64,000 bases of DNA from Zea mays (Eukaryota; Streptophyta; Magnoliopsida; Poales; Poaceae): positions 108,635,849 through 108,699,848 of the forward strand of contig NC_050104.1 in assembly GCF_902167145.1 (NCBI RefSeq), read 5' to 3'. The translations under genes were made by a program, and so were the position numbers. Position 1 is the first letter of the stretch; each line of letters starts with the position of its first letter. Below are positions 45,343 through 56,301 of the stretch, piece after piece. A model generated the notes under the pieces. It made no database searches and had not been told where the DNA came from. It saw only the letters and a list, made by a program, of their open reading frames with translations.

Positions 45343-45770
45343 GCGGAAGGTGACGAGTGAGGTATCCGTATCCCGGAGGCGTAGGAGTCCCTCGGCTCGG
45401 TCGGCCTTGCCGCTTACGTGTACTCTTACTCGTCCACAGGATTCTGTTATCGATATAGTCGAGAAGGCACGAAAAATCATTCTGCCAGAAAAGTTTTTGA
45501 GCGTTAAGACTTGTTCGGCAGCAGAGTCGCTTATCCGAGCGAGAGTTACTTATCGCGGAAGGTGATGAGTGAGGTATCTGTATCCCAGAGGCGTAGGAGT
45601 CCCTCGGCTCGGTCGACCTCGCCGCTTATGTGTACTCCATCGTTTTCAGGACCCCGCTATCAAATTAATCGAAAAGCACGAAAGATGTTCTGGCAGAAAG
45701 ACTTTTTCCGAGGAAAATTTTGACGCAGAGGGGGTTCCCCCTTCTAGCCCCCGAGGGAGGGTCGGGCTAT
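45343..45770. repeat. Imperfect tandem duplication, period about 212 bp
   Basis: GCGGAAGGTGACGAGTGAGG at 45343 recurs as GCGGAAGGTGATGAGTGAGG at 45555. Homology continues through GGAGTCCCTCGGCTCGGTCG and AAGCACGAAA. It lies between the antisense ORF and the integrase end. Confidence 0.75.
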
Positions 45771-45857
45771 GCCGAGGCAAGGCTGACCCTTCCTTGACGG
45801 TTAGACTCTATTTGTGTACATGTAGAGAACGGGGTATATGAACGACTTGAAAACATC

Positions 45858-46988
45858 TTAAGGGTAAAAGCGACATAGTTGTTGGATGTTCCAAGCGTTG
45901 CTGTAGACCTCGCCTTGACTGTTGGCCAGCTTGTATGTTCCGGGCTTCAAAATCTTGGCGATGATGAATGGCCCTTGCCAGGGAGGAGTGAGCTTGTAGC
46001 GCCTTCGGGCGTCTTGCCGCAGCCGAAGTACCAAGTCTCCCACCTGGAGGTCTCGGGGCCAAACCCCTCGGGCGTGGTAGCGTCGCAGGGGCTGCTGATA
46101 CCGTGCCGAGTGTAGTAAGGCCATGTCTCGAGCCTCTTCCAGCTGGTCCAGTGAGTCTTCTCGGCTGGTCTGGTTGCTTTGGTCGTCATACGCCCTCGTC
46201 CTCGAGGAACCATATTCTAAGTCTGTGGGCAAGATAGCCTCGGCCCCATAGACTAGAAAGAACGGCGAGAAGCCCGTGGCTCGGCTTAGCGTCGTCCTCA
46301 GACTCCAGACCACCGAGGGTAGTTCCTTCATCCATCACTTGCCGAACTTGTTGTGGTTGTTGTAGATCCTCGGTTTAAGTCCCTGCAGAAGCATACCGTT
46401 GGCACACTCTACCTGCCCATTCGTCATGGGGTGAGCTACGGCGGCCCAGTCCACACGGATGTGGTGGTCCTCGCAGAAGTCCAGGAACTTCTTGCCAGTG
46501 AACTGGGTGCCATTGTCGGTGATGATGGAGTTTGGGACCCCAAAGCGATGGATGATGTTGGCGAAGAATGCCACCGTCTGCTCGGACCGGATGCTGGCTA
46601 GGGGTCGGACCTCGATCCACTTGGATAATTTATCGATGGCGACCGGCAGGTGCGTGAAGCACCCGGGTGCCTTCTGCAAGGGGCCGACGAGGTCCAGACC
46701 CCACACAGCAAACGGCCAGGTGATGGGTATTGTTTGCAGGGCCTGAGCGGGCAGGTGCGTCTGCCTTGCGTAGAATTGACACCCTTGGCAGGAGCGTACA
46801 ATCCTAGTGGCGTCAGCCACCGCAGTCGGCCAGTAGAAACCTTGTTGGAAGGCGTTTCCAACGAGGTGCTGCGTGGTGACCACAAGCCCCCGAGTGTATT
46901 TCTTGCAATAGCTCCTGACCTTCGGCGATGGATATGCATCGTTGGAGGATGCGTGAGGGGCTGCGGTGGTAGAGCTCCTTTTCTTCAC
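45858..46988 (-). pseudogene. Gypsy integrase
   Basis: The core reads GFYWPTAVADA, CQGCQFYARQ, WGLDLVGPLQKA with the first Asp, SIITDNGTQFTG with the second Asp, and NGQVECANGML with the Glu. The C-terminal part from 46331 (WSLRTTLSRATGFSPFFLVYG) ends NIQQLCRFYP-stop. TGA at 46332-46334 interrupts the frame between GK and WMKELP and is explained by CGA to TGA. The zinc-binding N-terminus (ACGHHAAPR) is in another frame near 46860. Confidence 0.88.
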
Positions 46989-48931
46989 CCAGTAAGACGA
47001 ACGACTTGGCGCGCCGCGTCAGTCGCCGAGCTTCGGCTTTGTCGAGGGGTAGCTCTCCTCGATGGAGATATTGCAGATACGGGGTCTGCCAGTTTCGATT
47101 AGGCGTGACCTCATTCCGCTCTTCCTCGATGCGCAGTGCCTCACCTTCAGCGGCCGAGGGCGCCTCGGGCTGGACCGAGGCTTCCTCGGGCTCGGGCGTG
47201 TCGTCGGTCTTTACGGAGGGTTGATGTATGTCTCGGGAGAAGACGTCCGGGGGAACCGTTGTCCGCCCCGAGGCTATTTTAGCCAGCTCATCCGCAGTCT
47301 CGTTGTACCGTCGAGCGATGTGGTTGAGCTCGAGCCCGTAGAACTTGTCTTCCAAGCGCCAAACCTCGTCGCAGTAGGCCTCCATCTTCGGGTCGCGGTA
47401 GTGGGAGTTCTTCATGACTTGGTCAATGACAAGCTGCGAGTCGCCACGAGCGTCGAGGCGCCGAACCCCTAGCTCGATGGCGATGTGCAACCCGTTAACC
47501 AGAGCCTCATACTCGGCCACGTTGTTTGACGTCGGGAAATGGAGGCGCAACACGTAGCGGAGGTGCTTCCCGAGGGATGAGATGAAGAGCAGGCCCGCAC
47601 CTGCTCCCGTTTTCATCAGCGACCCATCGAAATACATGGTCCAGAGTTCCGATTGAATCGGAGCTGTTGGTAGCTGGGTGTCGACCCATTCAGCCACGAA
47701 GTCCGCCAAGACTTGGGACTTGATGGCCTTCCGAGGAGCGAACGAGATTGTCTCGCCCATGATCTCCACCGCCCACTTTGTTATCCTACCCGAGGCCTCT
47801 CGGCACTGGATGATCTCCTCCAGGGGGAAGGATGACACCACAGTCACCAGATGAGACTCGAAGTAGTGTCGCAACTTTTGCCGCGTCAGAATTACCGCGT
47901 ACAGTAGCTTCTGAATTTGCGGGTAGCGGATCTTGGTCTCGGATAGCACTTCACTGATGAAGTAGACCGGCCTCTAGACGAGCAATGCATGCCCTTCTTC
48001 TCGTCTCTCGACCACGATCGCGGCGCTGACCACCTGAGTGGTTGCGGCTACGTAGATCAAGAGGGCTTCTCCCGCAGCGGGGGCACCAAGATGGGCGCGC
48101 TTGTAAGGAGCGCCTTTAAGATTCCGAGGGCTTCCTCGGCCTCGGGGGTCCAAGCGAAGCGCTCGGTCTTCCTTAAGAGGTGGTACAAGGGTAGGCCTCT
48201 TTCGCCGAGGCGTGAGATGAAGCGGCTCAGAGCCGCAAGGCATCCCATGACCCTCTGTACTCCTTTCAAGTCTTTGATAGGCCCCATGTTGGTGATGGCC
48301 GCGATTTTCTCCGGGTTGGCCTCGATGCCCCGCTCGGAGACGATGAACCCAGGAGCATGCCTTGGGGGACTCCGAAGACACACTTCTCGGGATTGAGTTT
48401 TACGCCCTTCGCCTCCAGACACTTGAATGTCGTTTCAAGGTCAGAGAGGAGGTCGGAGGCTTTCCTCGTCTTGACTACGATGTCATCGACGTAAGCCTCG
48501 ACCGTTCGGCCGATGTGCTCTCCGAACACGTGGTTCATGCACCATTGGTATGTCGCACCTGCATTCCTCAAACCAAATGGCATAGTAATATAGCAGTACA
48601 TGCCAAAGGGTGTGATGAAAGAAGTTGCGAGCTGGTCGGACTCTTTCATCCTGATTTGGTGATAACCTGAGTAGGCATCGAGGAATGACAGGGTTTTGCA
48701 CCCAGCAGTGGAATCCACAATTTGATCGATGCGAGGCAGAGGGTAGGGAACCTTTGGACATGCTTTGTTTAGACCAGTGTAGTCTACACACATCCTCCAT
48801 TTCCCACTTTTCTTTTTCACAAGCACAGGGTTGGCTAGCCATTCGGGATGGAATACCTCTTTGATGAACCCTGCAGCCATCAGCTTGTGGATCTCCTCGC
48901 CTATGGCTCTGTGGTTTTCTTCGTCGAATCA
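46813..48931 (-). pseudogene. Gypsy reverse transcriptase and RNase H
   Basis: RT from 48931: WLANPVLVKKKSGKWRMCVDY, SFLDAYSGYHQI, TMPFGLRNAGATYQ, and AYVDDIVVK with the catalytic Asp pair. A frame change near 48365 precedes the connection part (ERGIEANPEKI) and the first RNase H region. From 47949 the frame is open for 378 codons and includes WTMYFDGSLMKTGAGAG, NVAEYEALVNGLHIA and RGDSQLVIDQV, an archaeal-type second RNase H typical of the Tat lineage. TGA at 48929-48931 probably replaces CGA. Confidence 0.88.
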
Positions 48932-49062
48932 GCGCAGAGGCTGCTTCACGGGTCGGGCTCCAGCGAGTGCTCGGCGACATCCCTCGGTATGCCGGGCATG
49001 TCCGAGGGACTCCATGCAAACACCTCGGCGTTTGCGCGGAGAAAGTCGACGAGCACTGCTTC

Positions 49063-52000
49063 CTATTTGGGGTCGAGCTCGGAGTTGATCCGGACTTGCT
49101 TGCAGGCGTCGTTGCTGGGGTCGAGGGGGATGGACTTAACCGCCTCCGCTGGTTCGAAGTTGCTGGCGTGGCGCTTCGCATCAGGCACCTCCTTCGAGAG
49201 GCACTCCAAGTCGGTGATGAGGGCCTCGGATTCGGCGAGGGCCTCAGCGTACTCCACGCACTCCACGTCGCATTTGTACGCGTGTCGGTACGTGGATCCG
49301 ACGGTGATGACCCCGTTGGGGCCCAACATCTTGAGCTTGAGGTAGGTGTAGTTGGGGACGGCCATGAACTTGGCGTAGCATGGTCTCCCAAGCACTGCGT
49401 GGTAGGTTCCTCGGAACCCGACCACCTCGAACGTGAGGGTTTCCTTTCGGAAGTTGGAGGGAGTCCCAAAGCAGATGGGCAGATCGAGTTGTCCAAGGGG
49501 CTGGACGCGCTTCCCGGGGATGATCCCGTGAAAGGGCGCCGCACCGGCCCGGATCGTGGACGGATCGATTTGCAAAAGCCCGAGGGTCTCGGCGTAGATG
49601 ATGTTGAGGCTGCTGCCTCCGTCCATGAGGACCTTGGTGAGCCTGACGTTGCCGAAGACGGGGTCGACAACGAGCGGGTACTTTCCTGGGCTCGGCACAC
49701 AGTCGGGGTGGTCGCCTTGGTCAAAGGTGATGGGCTTGTCGGACCATTCTAGGTAGACTGGCGCCGCCACCTTCACCGAGCAGACCTCCCGGCGCTCCTG
49801 CTTGCGGTGCCGAGTCGAGGCGTTCGCCACTTGCCCACCGTAGATCATGAAACAGTCGTGGACCTCGGGGAACTCTTCTGCCTTGTCGCCCTCCTTCTTG
49901 TCGTTGTCCTGGCCTTTGCCACCTTCCGCCGAGGGTCCGACCTTATGGAAGTAGCGCCGAAGCATGACACATCCCTCAAGGGTGTGCTTGACGGGACCCT
50001 GGTGATAGGGACACGACTCCTTGAGCATCTTGTCGAACAGGTTGGCCCCTCCGGGAGGCTTCCGAGGGTTCCTGTGCTCGGCGGCGGCGACAAGATCTGC
50101 GTCGGCGGCGTCGCGTTTCGCTTGCGACTTCTTCTTGGCCTTCTTCTTTGTGCCGCGCTGGGTGGACGCCTCGGAGACGTCTTCCTGCTGGCGTCCCGGA
50201 GGCTGCTTGTCCTTATGGAAGATGGCTTCGACCGCCTCCTGACCAGAGGCGAATTTGATGGCGATGTCCATCAACTCGCTCGCCTTGGTGGGAGTCTTGC
50301 GACCCAGCTTGCTCACCAGGTCGCGGCAAGTGGTGCCGGCGAGGAACGCCCCGATGACATCCGAGTCGGTGATATTGGGCAGCTCAGTGCCCTGCTTCGA
50401 AAATCGCCGGATGTAGTCCCGTAGGGATTCCCCCGGCTGCTGGCGGCAGCTTCGGAGATCCCAAGAGTTCCCAGGGCGCACGTATGTGCCCTGGAAGTTT
50501 CCAGCGAAGGCTTTGACCAGGTCGTCCCAGTTGGAGATCTGCGTAGGAGGCAAATGCTCCAGCCAGGCTCGGGCGGCGTCGGAGAGGAACAGGGGGAGGT
50601 TGCGGATGATGAGGTTGTCATCGTCCGTTCCACCCAGCTGGCAGGCCAGCCGGTAGTCCGCAAGCCACAGTTCCGGCCTTGTTTCCCACGAGTACTTAGT
50701 GATGGTAGTCGGGGCTCGGAACTGGGTCGGGAACGGCGCCCGTCGTATGGCCCGACTGAAAGCTTGCGGATCGAGTGGTTCGGGCGAGGGGCTCCGATCC
50801 TCCCCGTTGTCGTAGCGCCCCCCACGCCTAGGGTGGTAGCCTCGGCGCACCTTCTCGTCGAGGCAGGCTCGACGGTCACGGCGGTGGTGCTCGTTGCCGA
50901 GGCGACCCGAGGCTGCAGGCGTTGCATCCCGCGTGCGCCCGGTGTGGACCGAGGCTTCCCGCATGAATCGGGAAGTCGCGGCGCGATGCTCCGGGGGTAC
51001 CCTTGCCTTCGGGAGGCAGAGCTCTCGGCCCGTCGGACCGCGGCATCCTCCAGGAGATTCTTGAGTTCTCCCTGGATACGCCGCCCCTCGGTGGTGGATG
51101 GCTCCGGCATCGCTCGGAGTAGAATTGCCGCTGCAGCCAGGTTCTAGCTGACCCCACTAGAAGCCGGGGGCAGCCTTGCCCTGGCATCGTCAGCGATGCG
51201 TTGCTGGACATCCCGGGCCTGATGACACGCTTCTCCGGCGAGTGCTCGACCTGCCCACTCCTGCTCGATGTTTTGCCGGAGCTGCACAAGTTGTCCTGCT
51301 TCCTCGTCGAGCTTGGCCTGCATCTCGCAGATTTTCTCGAGCTGTGTGTCCTGACCCCCCACAGGGACTGGGACCACAGCTAGCTCCCGCAGGATGTCAA
51401 TGCGAGGCGCAGGCCTAGGGGGATCGTCGTCCTCTGGCATACCAAGGTGGTTGCCTTCATCGAGACCCCCTAGATCGATGTGGAAACATTCGCGACTTGG
51501 GCCATAGCCCTCGTTGTCAAGGTTGTGGCCATCATCGGAGCAATCGAAGAGGCAGTAGTCACATGCGGTCATGAAGTCTCACATGACACTAGGATTACCG
51601 AGCCCAGAGAAATCCCAACCAGAGTCGGGCTCGTCATCTTCCTCGGAACCCGGGGGCCCGTAGGTCGAGACGGTCGTTAGTCGGTCCCAGGTTGACCACA
51701 TATGGTACCCCAGAAGGTCATGATATGCCTTTATGAAAGCGTCCACCGAAGCGGGGTCGCTTGGTAGATCGAAGCTGAATCTAAAAGGCACAGGGTGGAA
51801 AACGAACGGTACCTCTTGATCGACGGACAGTGACGAAGTCGCATAGGGGATGGACTGCACCGTTATCTCAGGTACGAGGCTAATGCCCAGCAAGTCCTCT
51901 GCGAGGGTGCTGGCGTCATCTGTCCGCTTGGGGTTGGCACGTTGCGGGGAAACGACACTCGCCGTCGTCTCGGGCGCGAGGTCAACGCCTGACACGTCCC

Positions 52001-52310
52001 CCGCTGGGGTGCCGGCATCGTCGACTCGTTCGACAGCCGACGAGGTGCCGCCTCCTACTTGGCTACAGTTGCCCCGCCTCCTCCTCTTGCGGCGAGGAAG
52101 GTGGTGGGACAGACCCGGATGCTGCTCTTCCGCCACGGGAGGAAGACGTCGTCCAGTCCGCCGCCGCCGGGCGGGCTGACGGCCACCGTTGTCGCTGTCA
52201 CGCGGCGGAGGAAGGAGTACCATGTCGTAGCTGCCGTCGAGGGACATGAACTCGAGACTCCCGAAACAGAGCAGCATCCCGGGCTGAAGAGGTTGCTGGA
52301 GACTACCCAT
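49063..52310 (-). pseudogene. Gypsy gag and aspartic protease
   Basis: The candidate start is ATG 52310 (MGSLQQPLQPG). The N-terminal part is in frame until TGA 51579-51581 (CGA to TGA) and TAG 51144-51146 (CAG to TAG), with a frameshift near 50970. From 50964 the frame is open for 633 codons: the gag core (TRPELWLADYRLACQLGG, DAARAWLEHLP, RDYIRRFSKQGTELP), a Lys-rich stretch, CPYHQG, then the protease with VLMDGGSSLNIIYAETL. It stops at TAG 49063-49065, where CAG is expected. The protease DGG in place of DSG/DTG is usual in this lineage. Confidence 0.87.
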
Positions 52311-52352
52311 CTGGAGCTCGACGGGAAGTTGTTCGTCAACACGCAGCAGGCC

Positions 52353-52370
52353 CCTACCTGGCGCGCCAAC
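52353..52370 (-). other. Primer-binding site of the gypsy element
   Basis: On the minus strand the sequence just inside the 5' LTR reads GTTGGCGCGCCAGGTAGG, a typical Tat-lineage priming site beginning TTGGCGC. I did not determine the tRNA. Confidence 0.65.
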
Positions 52371-53736
52371 TGTCGGCGTTTCGACCCCGGGGGGTCCCTG
52401 GACCGACGAGTAAAATTGTCGTTGCGTGTCCCAGCCCAGATGGGTCAGCGCGAGATGGAACACAAGGGGGGAGAACCGCGGCTCGTGTTATCCTGCGCCT
52501 AGGGCGGATGCGCTTGCAGTAGGGGGTTACAAGCGTTCGCGAGGGAGAGAGAGAGAGAGAGAGCCTGTTCGTCGGCCCGTCCTCCCGCGCGACCACCCTC
52601 TCGTATGAGGGCCCTGGACCTTCCTTTTATAGATGCAAGGAGGGGGTCCAGGTGTACAATGGGGGTGTAGCTATATGCTAACGTGTCCGGCAGAGAGGAG
52701 CCAGAGCCCTATGTACATGCCAACGTGGCTGTCGGAGAGGTGCTAGAGCCCTGTGCATGCGATGTCGTGGCCGTCGGAGGAGCGCTTGAGCCCTGTAGAA
52801 GCACAGCTGTCGGGGCTGCCGGGACCTTGCTGACGTCTCCTTGCTTTCGTAGGGGGCTGAGAACCGCCGTCGTCATGGGCGCACGCGGGGTGCCATCATT
52901 ACTTGTTTACCGGGGCGAGCCAGATGGGACGTCGGTCTTGTTCCCTGTAGCCTGAGCTAGCTAGGGGTAGGGTAATGATGTACCCCCTGTGGCGTGGTCG
53001 GTCTGAGCCCAAGGTCGGGCGATGCGGAGACTCCTCCTAAGACCGAGGTCAGGGTGGGGTGAGGACGCGATTCCTTCTGAGGTCGAGGTTGAGGCCGAGC
53101 CCTGGGGTCTGGCGAGGCGGAGACCATCTTCCGAGGCTGAGGTTGAGGCTGAGCCCTGGGGTCGGGTGAGGCGGAGACCGTCTTCTGAGGCCGAGGTTGA
53201 GGCCGAACCCTGGGGTCGGACGAGGCGGAGCTTCCTGTTGTGCCTGAGGCTGGACTTAGCTGTTGTCAGTCTCACCCTGGCGGGTGGCACAGCAGTCAGA
53301 GTGGGGCAGGCGGCACTGTTTTCCTGTCAGGTAGGTCAGTGGAAGGGCGAAGTGACTACGGTCACTTCGGCCCTGCCGACTGAGGAACGTGCGTCAGGAT
53401 AAGGTGGCAGGCGATCCTTGCATTGAATGCTCCTGCGATACGGTCGGTTGGCGAGGCGATCTGGCCAAGGTTGCTTCACTGCGAAGCCTGCCCGAGCTGG
53501 GCCTCGGGCGAGTCGAGGGTGCGCCCATTGCTTGGGGAGGCCCTCGGGCGAGACGTGAATTCGTCTGGGACTACTGTTCCTGCCCGAGGCTGGGCTCGGG
53601 CGAGGCGAGATCGCGTCCCTTGAGTAGATGGAGCCTTGACCTGAATTGCACCCATCAGTCTCTGCAGCTTGTGCTGATGGTGATTACCAGCCGAGTTTAG
53701 GAGTGTTGGGGATACCCCTAATTGTGGTACCCGACA
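52371..53736 (-). repeat. 5' LTR of the gypsy element (right copy)
   Basis: 1366 bp. In element sense it starts TGTCGGGTACC and ends CGCCGACA. It is closely similar to the left copy, with scattered transitions and a (GA)n length difference near 52547-52563. Confidence 0.88.
52624..52631 (-). promoter_or_regulatory. TATA box in the gypsy 5' LTR
   Basis: On the minus strand, CTATAAAAGG lies about 250 bp before the LTR end and is conserved in the left copy near 41290. Confidence 0.6.
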
Positions 53737-53740
53737 GTAT

Positions 53741-54607
53741 AGAATTGAAAATGAATTGCAATACAAATCTATTGTTTGGGTGTAACTGGAATTGCAATTC
53801 CAGCTAATACAGAGGGTATGCATTTTGAATTGTTAGAGGCAATTTATAGTTATAGTTCAATACTGAGAAATTGAGATTTAATTCTCTAAATTTATTAGAG
53901 AACCGAACAACAGAATCCAGGAATCCTAATTCCGATTTTCAATTCCAGAGTTCAATATCTACATCTATATTGAGATGCTCTTAAAATCATATATGTTTTT
54001 TACTGTGTAAAAGTAAATGTAGTGGATGGCTACTCATCTTGATTTAGACAGCAAAAGAAATCTAAGATGTATACTTGTTAGTATTGTCATACTCCTTTGT
54101 TTTCTCGTTGGGCTGACATGTAGTCGAGTAGGCCCAAACAATGGAAAGTGGGAATGCTCTGGTGCTTAACAAAATAATGGACAGGGAGCGACATTGTCTT
54201 GTTAAGCGTGTCTCATCAATGTACTACACCGGGAGTTATTACAGGTCATTACGACGAGATTAAGTACAACCTGACTAAATATACTACAAACCCTACTAGG
54301 AAGGGCTTACAAATGGGCCCGAATGGCCAGCGAGGTGTCGTTTGGGCCTATCCCACGGACCACGTGGGCAGGGAGCGGTAGTCTTCGCTATGGAGCGTCG
54401 GGTCTTCGAACCTTGCCAAGACTTGTACTCAGAGCCACCTAAGCGGGTGGTGATGGCGAGCGAAGTCTTAAGGAGCCCCCGCTTTAAGTGACATGTCCCT
54501 TCGGCTCCAAGCCTTCGCTGGTTCTCTGACCAAGGTCTTGCCTTCGATAGAGGTTGAAGTACCATTCACCTCTTGTGTCTGTGATGGAACCTGTTCAATT
54601 TATATTA
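53741..54607. other. Intergenic DNA right of the gypsy element
   Basis: 53741-54000 is AT-rich with repeated AATTGCAATT-like motifs and appears to continue the DNA left of the gypsy insertion. 54360-54600 is GC-rich with CCTTCG motifs, resembling an old LTR fragment. No gene is supported. Confidence 0.4.
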
Positions 54608-54615
54608 AAGTAGAC

Positions 54616-55114
54616 CAGTGGCGGAGGTAGGACTATGGCCACTAGGGCCCAGGTCCTACTCTTGGACCAGCCAGCTAGGGTTAGACAAGATAGAGCACGA
54701 GTAGTGCGGTGGCGGCACGCGGCACGACGTGCAGACGGACAAGCAGCAAAGCAGCCATACGGACGTGGCAAGTAGGCGGCCAGTGACAGTAGCCAGGTGC
54801 GACTTACCCTATGAACAGGTCAAGTGTACCATACCAGGTAGCCAGCCAGTCAAGTGTGCAGATGGCCAAGCCTCAGTATTTGGAGCTGGAGAAGTTGTTG
54901 TCAATACACTCTATGAACAAGTCGCTCTTTCCAGCTTACCCTCTTTGTGCTGCTTTTAAGTCAATTTTGTGTTAAATTACAATTATTGTGTCCAAACAAA
55001 GTTTATATGTGATATTTATCTATGTATTTATGTGATTTAAATTTTTTAGCTGATATAAACATTTTTAGTGTAATAATCGGCCCTACACTTATAGAAATTC
55101 TGGCTCCGCCACTG
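54616..55114. mobile_element. Non-autonomous hAT element, 499 bp
   Basis: Termini are CAGTGGCGGAG on the left and, on the minus strand, CAGTGGCGGAGCCAG on the right. The target duplication AAGTAGAC is perfect (54608-54615; 55115-55122), suggesting a fairly recent insertion. No transposase. The ends resemble those of the 938-bp element at 14962. Confidence 0.9.
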
Positions 55115-55122
55115 AAGTAGAC

Positions 55123-55450
55123 TGAGGGGACAAATGGCCTTCGCTCCAACATCTCCCCATGCGTTATAAGTGGGGTCCACGTTTCACTATATTCCCATAA
55201 ATCACTCCACTAAAGTACCGCAAAATAGCAATGGGTTTCACATCACTATCCTTGAAAATTGACAGCAAACGGTAAGGCACGTGAAACGGTTTTTTTATTA
55301 TCAAGGCCGTCAGCACGTCTCCTTAAAAGTCTCTTGTGCCTTTGTGCTGTTTTGGCACAAATAAATGAAAGTTGTGTTCCTTGTATGACCTTGCGAGAAA
55401 TGGACTAGCAAATCTGCTCATCCCATTCCATATGGTGAGCCGAGCCTGAT
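55123..55450. other. Intergenic spacer
   Basis: It continues the DNA left of the hAT element. No ORF or RNA gene is recognised. Confidence 0.4.
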
Positions 55451-55453
55451 TTA

Positions 55454-55570
55454 TGGCTAGTTTAGGAACCTTATTTTTCTAAAAGATTTCCATTTTTCCA
55501 AAAAAAATTATTTTATTTTTCTTTAGGAAAATAGAAATCACATAAGAAAATGGAGTTTCCAAACTAACCA
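55454..55570. mobile_element. 117-bp MITE with TTA duplication
   Basis: Left end TGGCTAGTTTAGGAACC and right end, minus strand, TGGTTAGTTTGGAAACT. TTA flanks both sides (55451-55453; 55571-55573). The AT-rich arms are largely complementary, so the element folds into a hairpin. Confidence 0.7.
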
Positions 55571-55706
55571 TTAACTCGTGAATTTTATTTGACAAAAGGT
55601 ATTGTTGTCTAAAGGAAAAAAAAGACCGGCTTGGTTTTATTGATTTTTAGCACGGGAGATTAGCGAGCAGCATTGATCACCTTAATATTACAATTATTTT
55701 TTGAGT

Positions 55707-55727
55707 AATATATATATATATATATAC
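55707..55727. repeat. (TA)n microsatellite
   Basis: About ten TA units followed by CACAC. Confidence 0.8.
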
Positions 55728-55756
55728 ACACTAGTCTAATACACGTGTGTTGCGAT

Positions 55757-55952
55757 GGGATGGTACCCAACCATATTTGATGGTATTGATTGGGTGACTG
55801 AGCGATATTTGAGTTTTAATGGACCCTCCACATAAAAACACCCATAATAAATGAATTTAATGTTAAAGTGAACATATTGTTCATATACCAGATATTGAAC
55901 TGGTAAAACAAATATTACACTTGATCTTAGCCAAAAGACCGGAAAATGAGTT
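55757..55952 (-). pseudogene. U2 snRNA-like sequence, full length, diverged
   Basis: On the minus strand the 5' part contains CTTTTGGCTAAGATCAAGTG, identical to the U2 core. Plant U2 is about 196 nt, which fits the span. The branch-point pairing segment reads GTAATA where U2 has GTAGTA. Stems are kept by paired changes: TACCAG with CTGGTA replaces TATCAG with CTGATA, and TGAACA with TGTTCA replaces the GC-rich next stem. Possible stems III and IV follow, including ACCAT with ATGGT flanked by ACCCA and TGGGT (55765-55795). The upstream side has TATAATT but no clear USE. A pseudogene or divergent variant; the branch-site change favours pseudogene. Confidence 0.6.
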
Positions 55953-56301
55953 AAAAAGGAGCCCCTATGCTCGAATTAAATTATAGCCAATGTTTTGGCT
56001 TAGGACTTGGGAGCGAGAAGATGATGTAGATATGATGACCTAACCAAAATCATCATTGAGATTTTATAGGTAACATATGTAAATTTATTTATGGTAATGG
56101 CTTAACAATTTTGTCCAAGTTTAGCAAGACATAGAAAAAGCACAAGTACACCAACAAGATCATTCCTGAAATACCAAATACAACAACCTCTAATGCTTAA
56201 CATGATTACTGAAATACATACTTGCTCTTGCCTTTAGAGTATCATATCAAACAATAAAAACATGTTCCGCTTTTACAGAGCCTCGTACTCATTTCTAATT
56301 G
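55953..56301. other. Spacer between the U2-like sequence and element C
   Basis: AT-rich. On the minus strand a CTATAATTT motif near 55980 could be a TATA box for the U2-like sequence. No further feature is recognised. Confidence 0.35.

Larger units (their letters stand above)
41040..53736 (-). mobile_element. Ty3/gypsy (Tat-type) retrotransposon with extra antisense ORF
   Basis: LTRs are 41040-42399 (3' in element sense) and 52371-53736 (5'). In element sense they start TGTCGGGTACC and end CGACA. GTAT lies on both sides (41036-41039; 53737-53740), a probable target duplication, one base shorter than usual. The order on the minus strand is gag-protease, RT, RNase H, integrase, which defines Ty3/gypsy. 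The GAYEAL-type second RNase H and the antisense ORF after integrase point to the Tat lineage. Many stops and frameshifts make it defective. Confidence 0.88.

Noticed and set aside
48483..50424. Long ORFs on the plus strand and in a second minus frame over gypsy gag-pol
   Set aside because: These shadow a recognised gag-protease-RT coding region and show the low-complexity Ser/Pro/Arg or Val/Gly/Leu composition of wrong frames.
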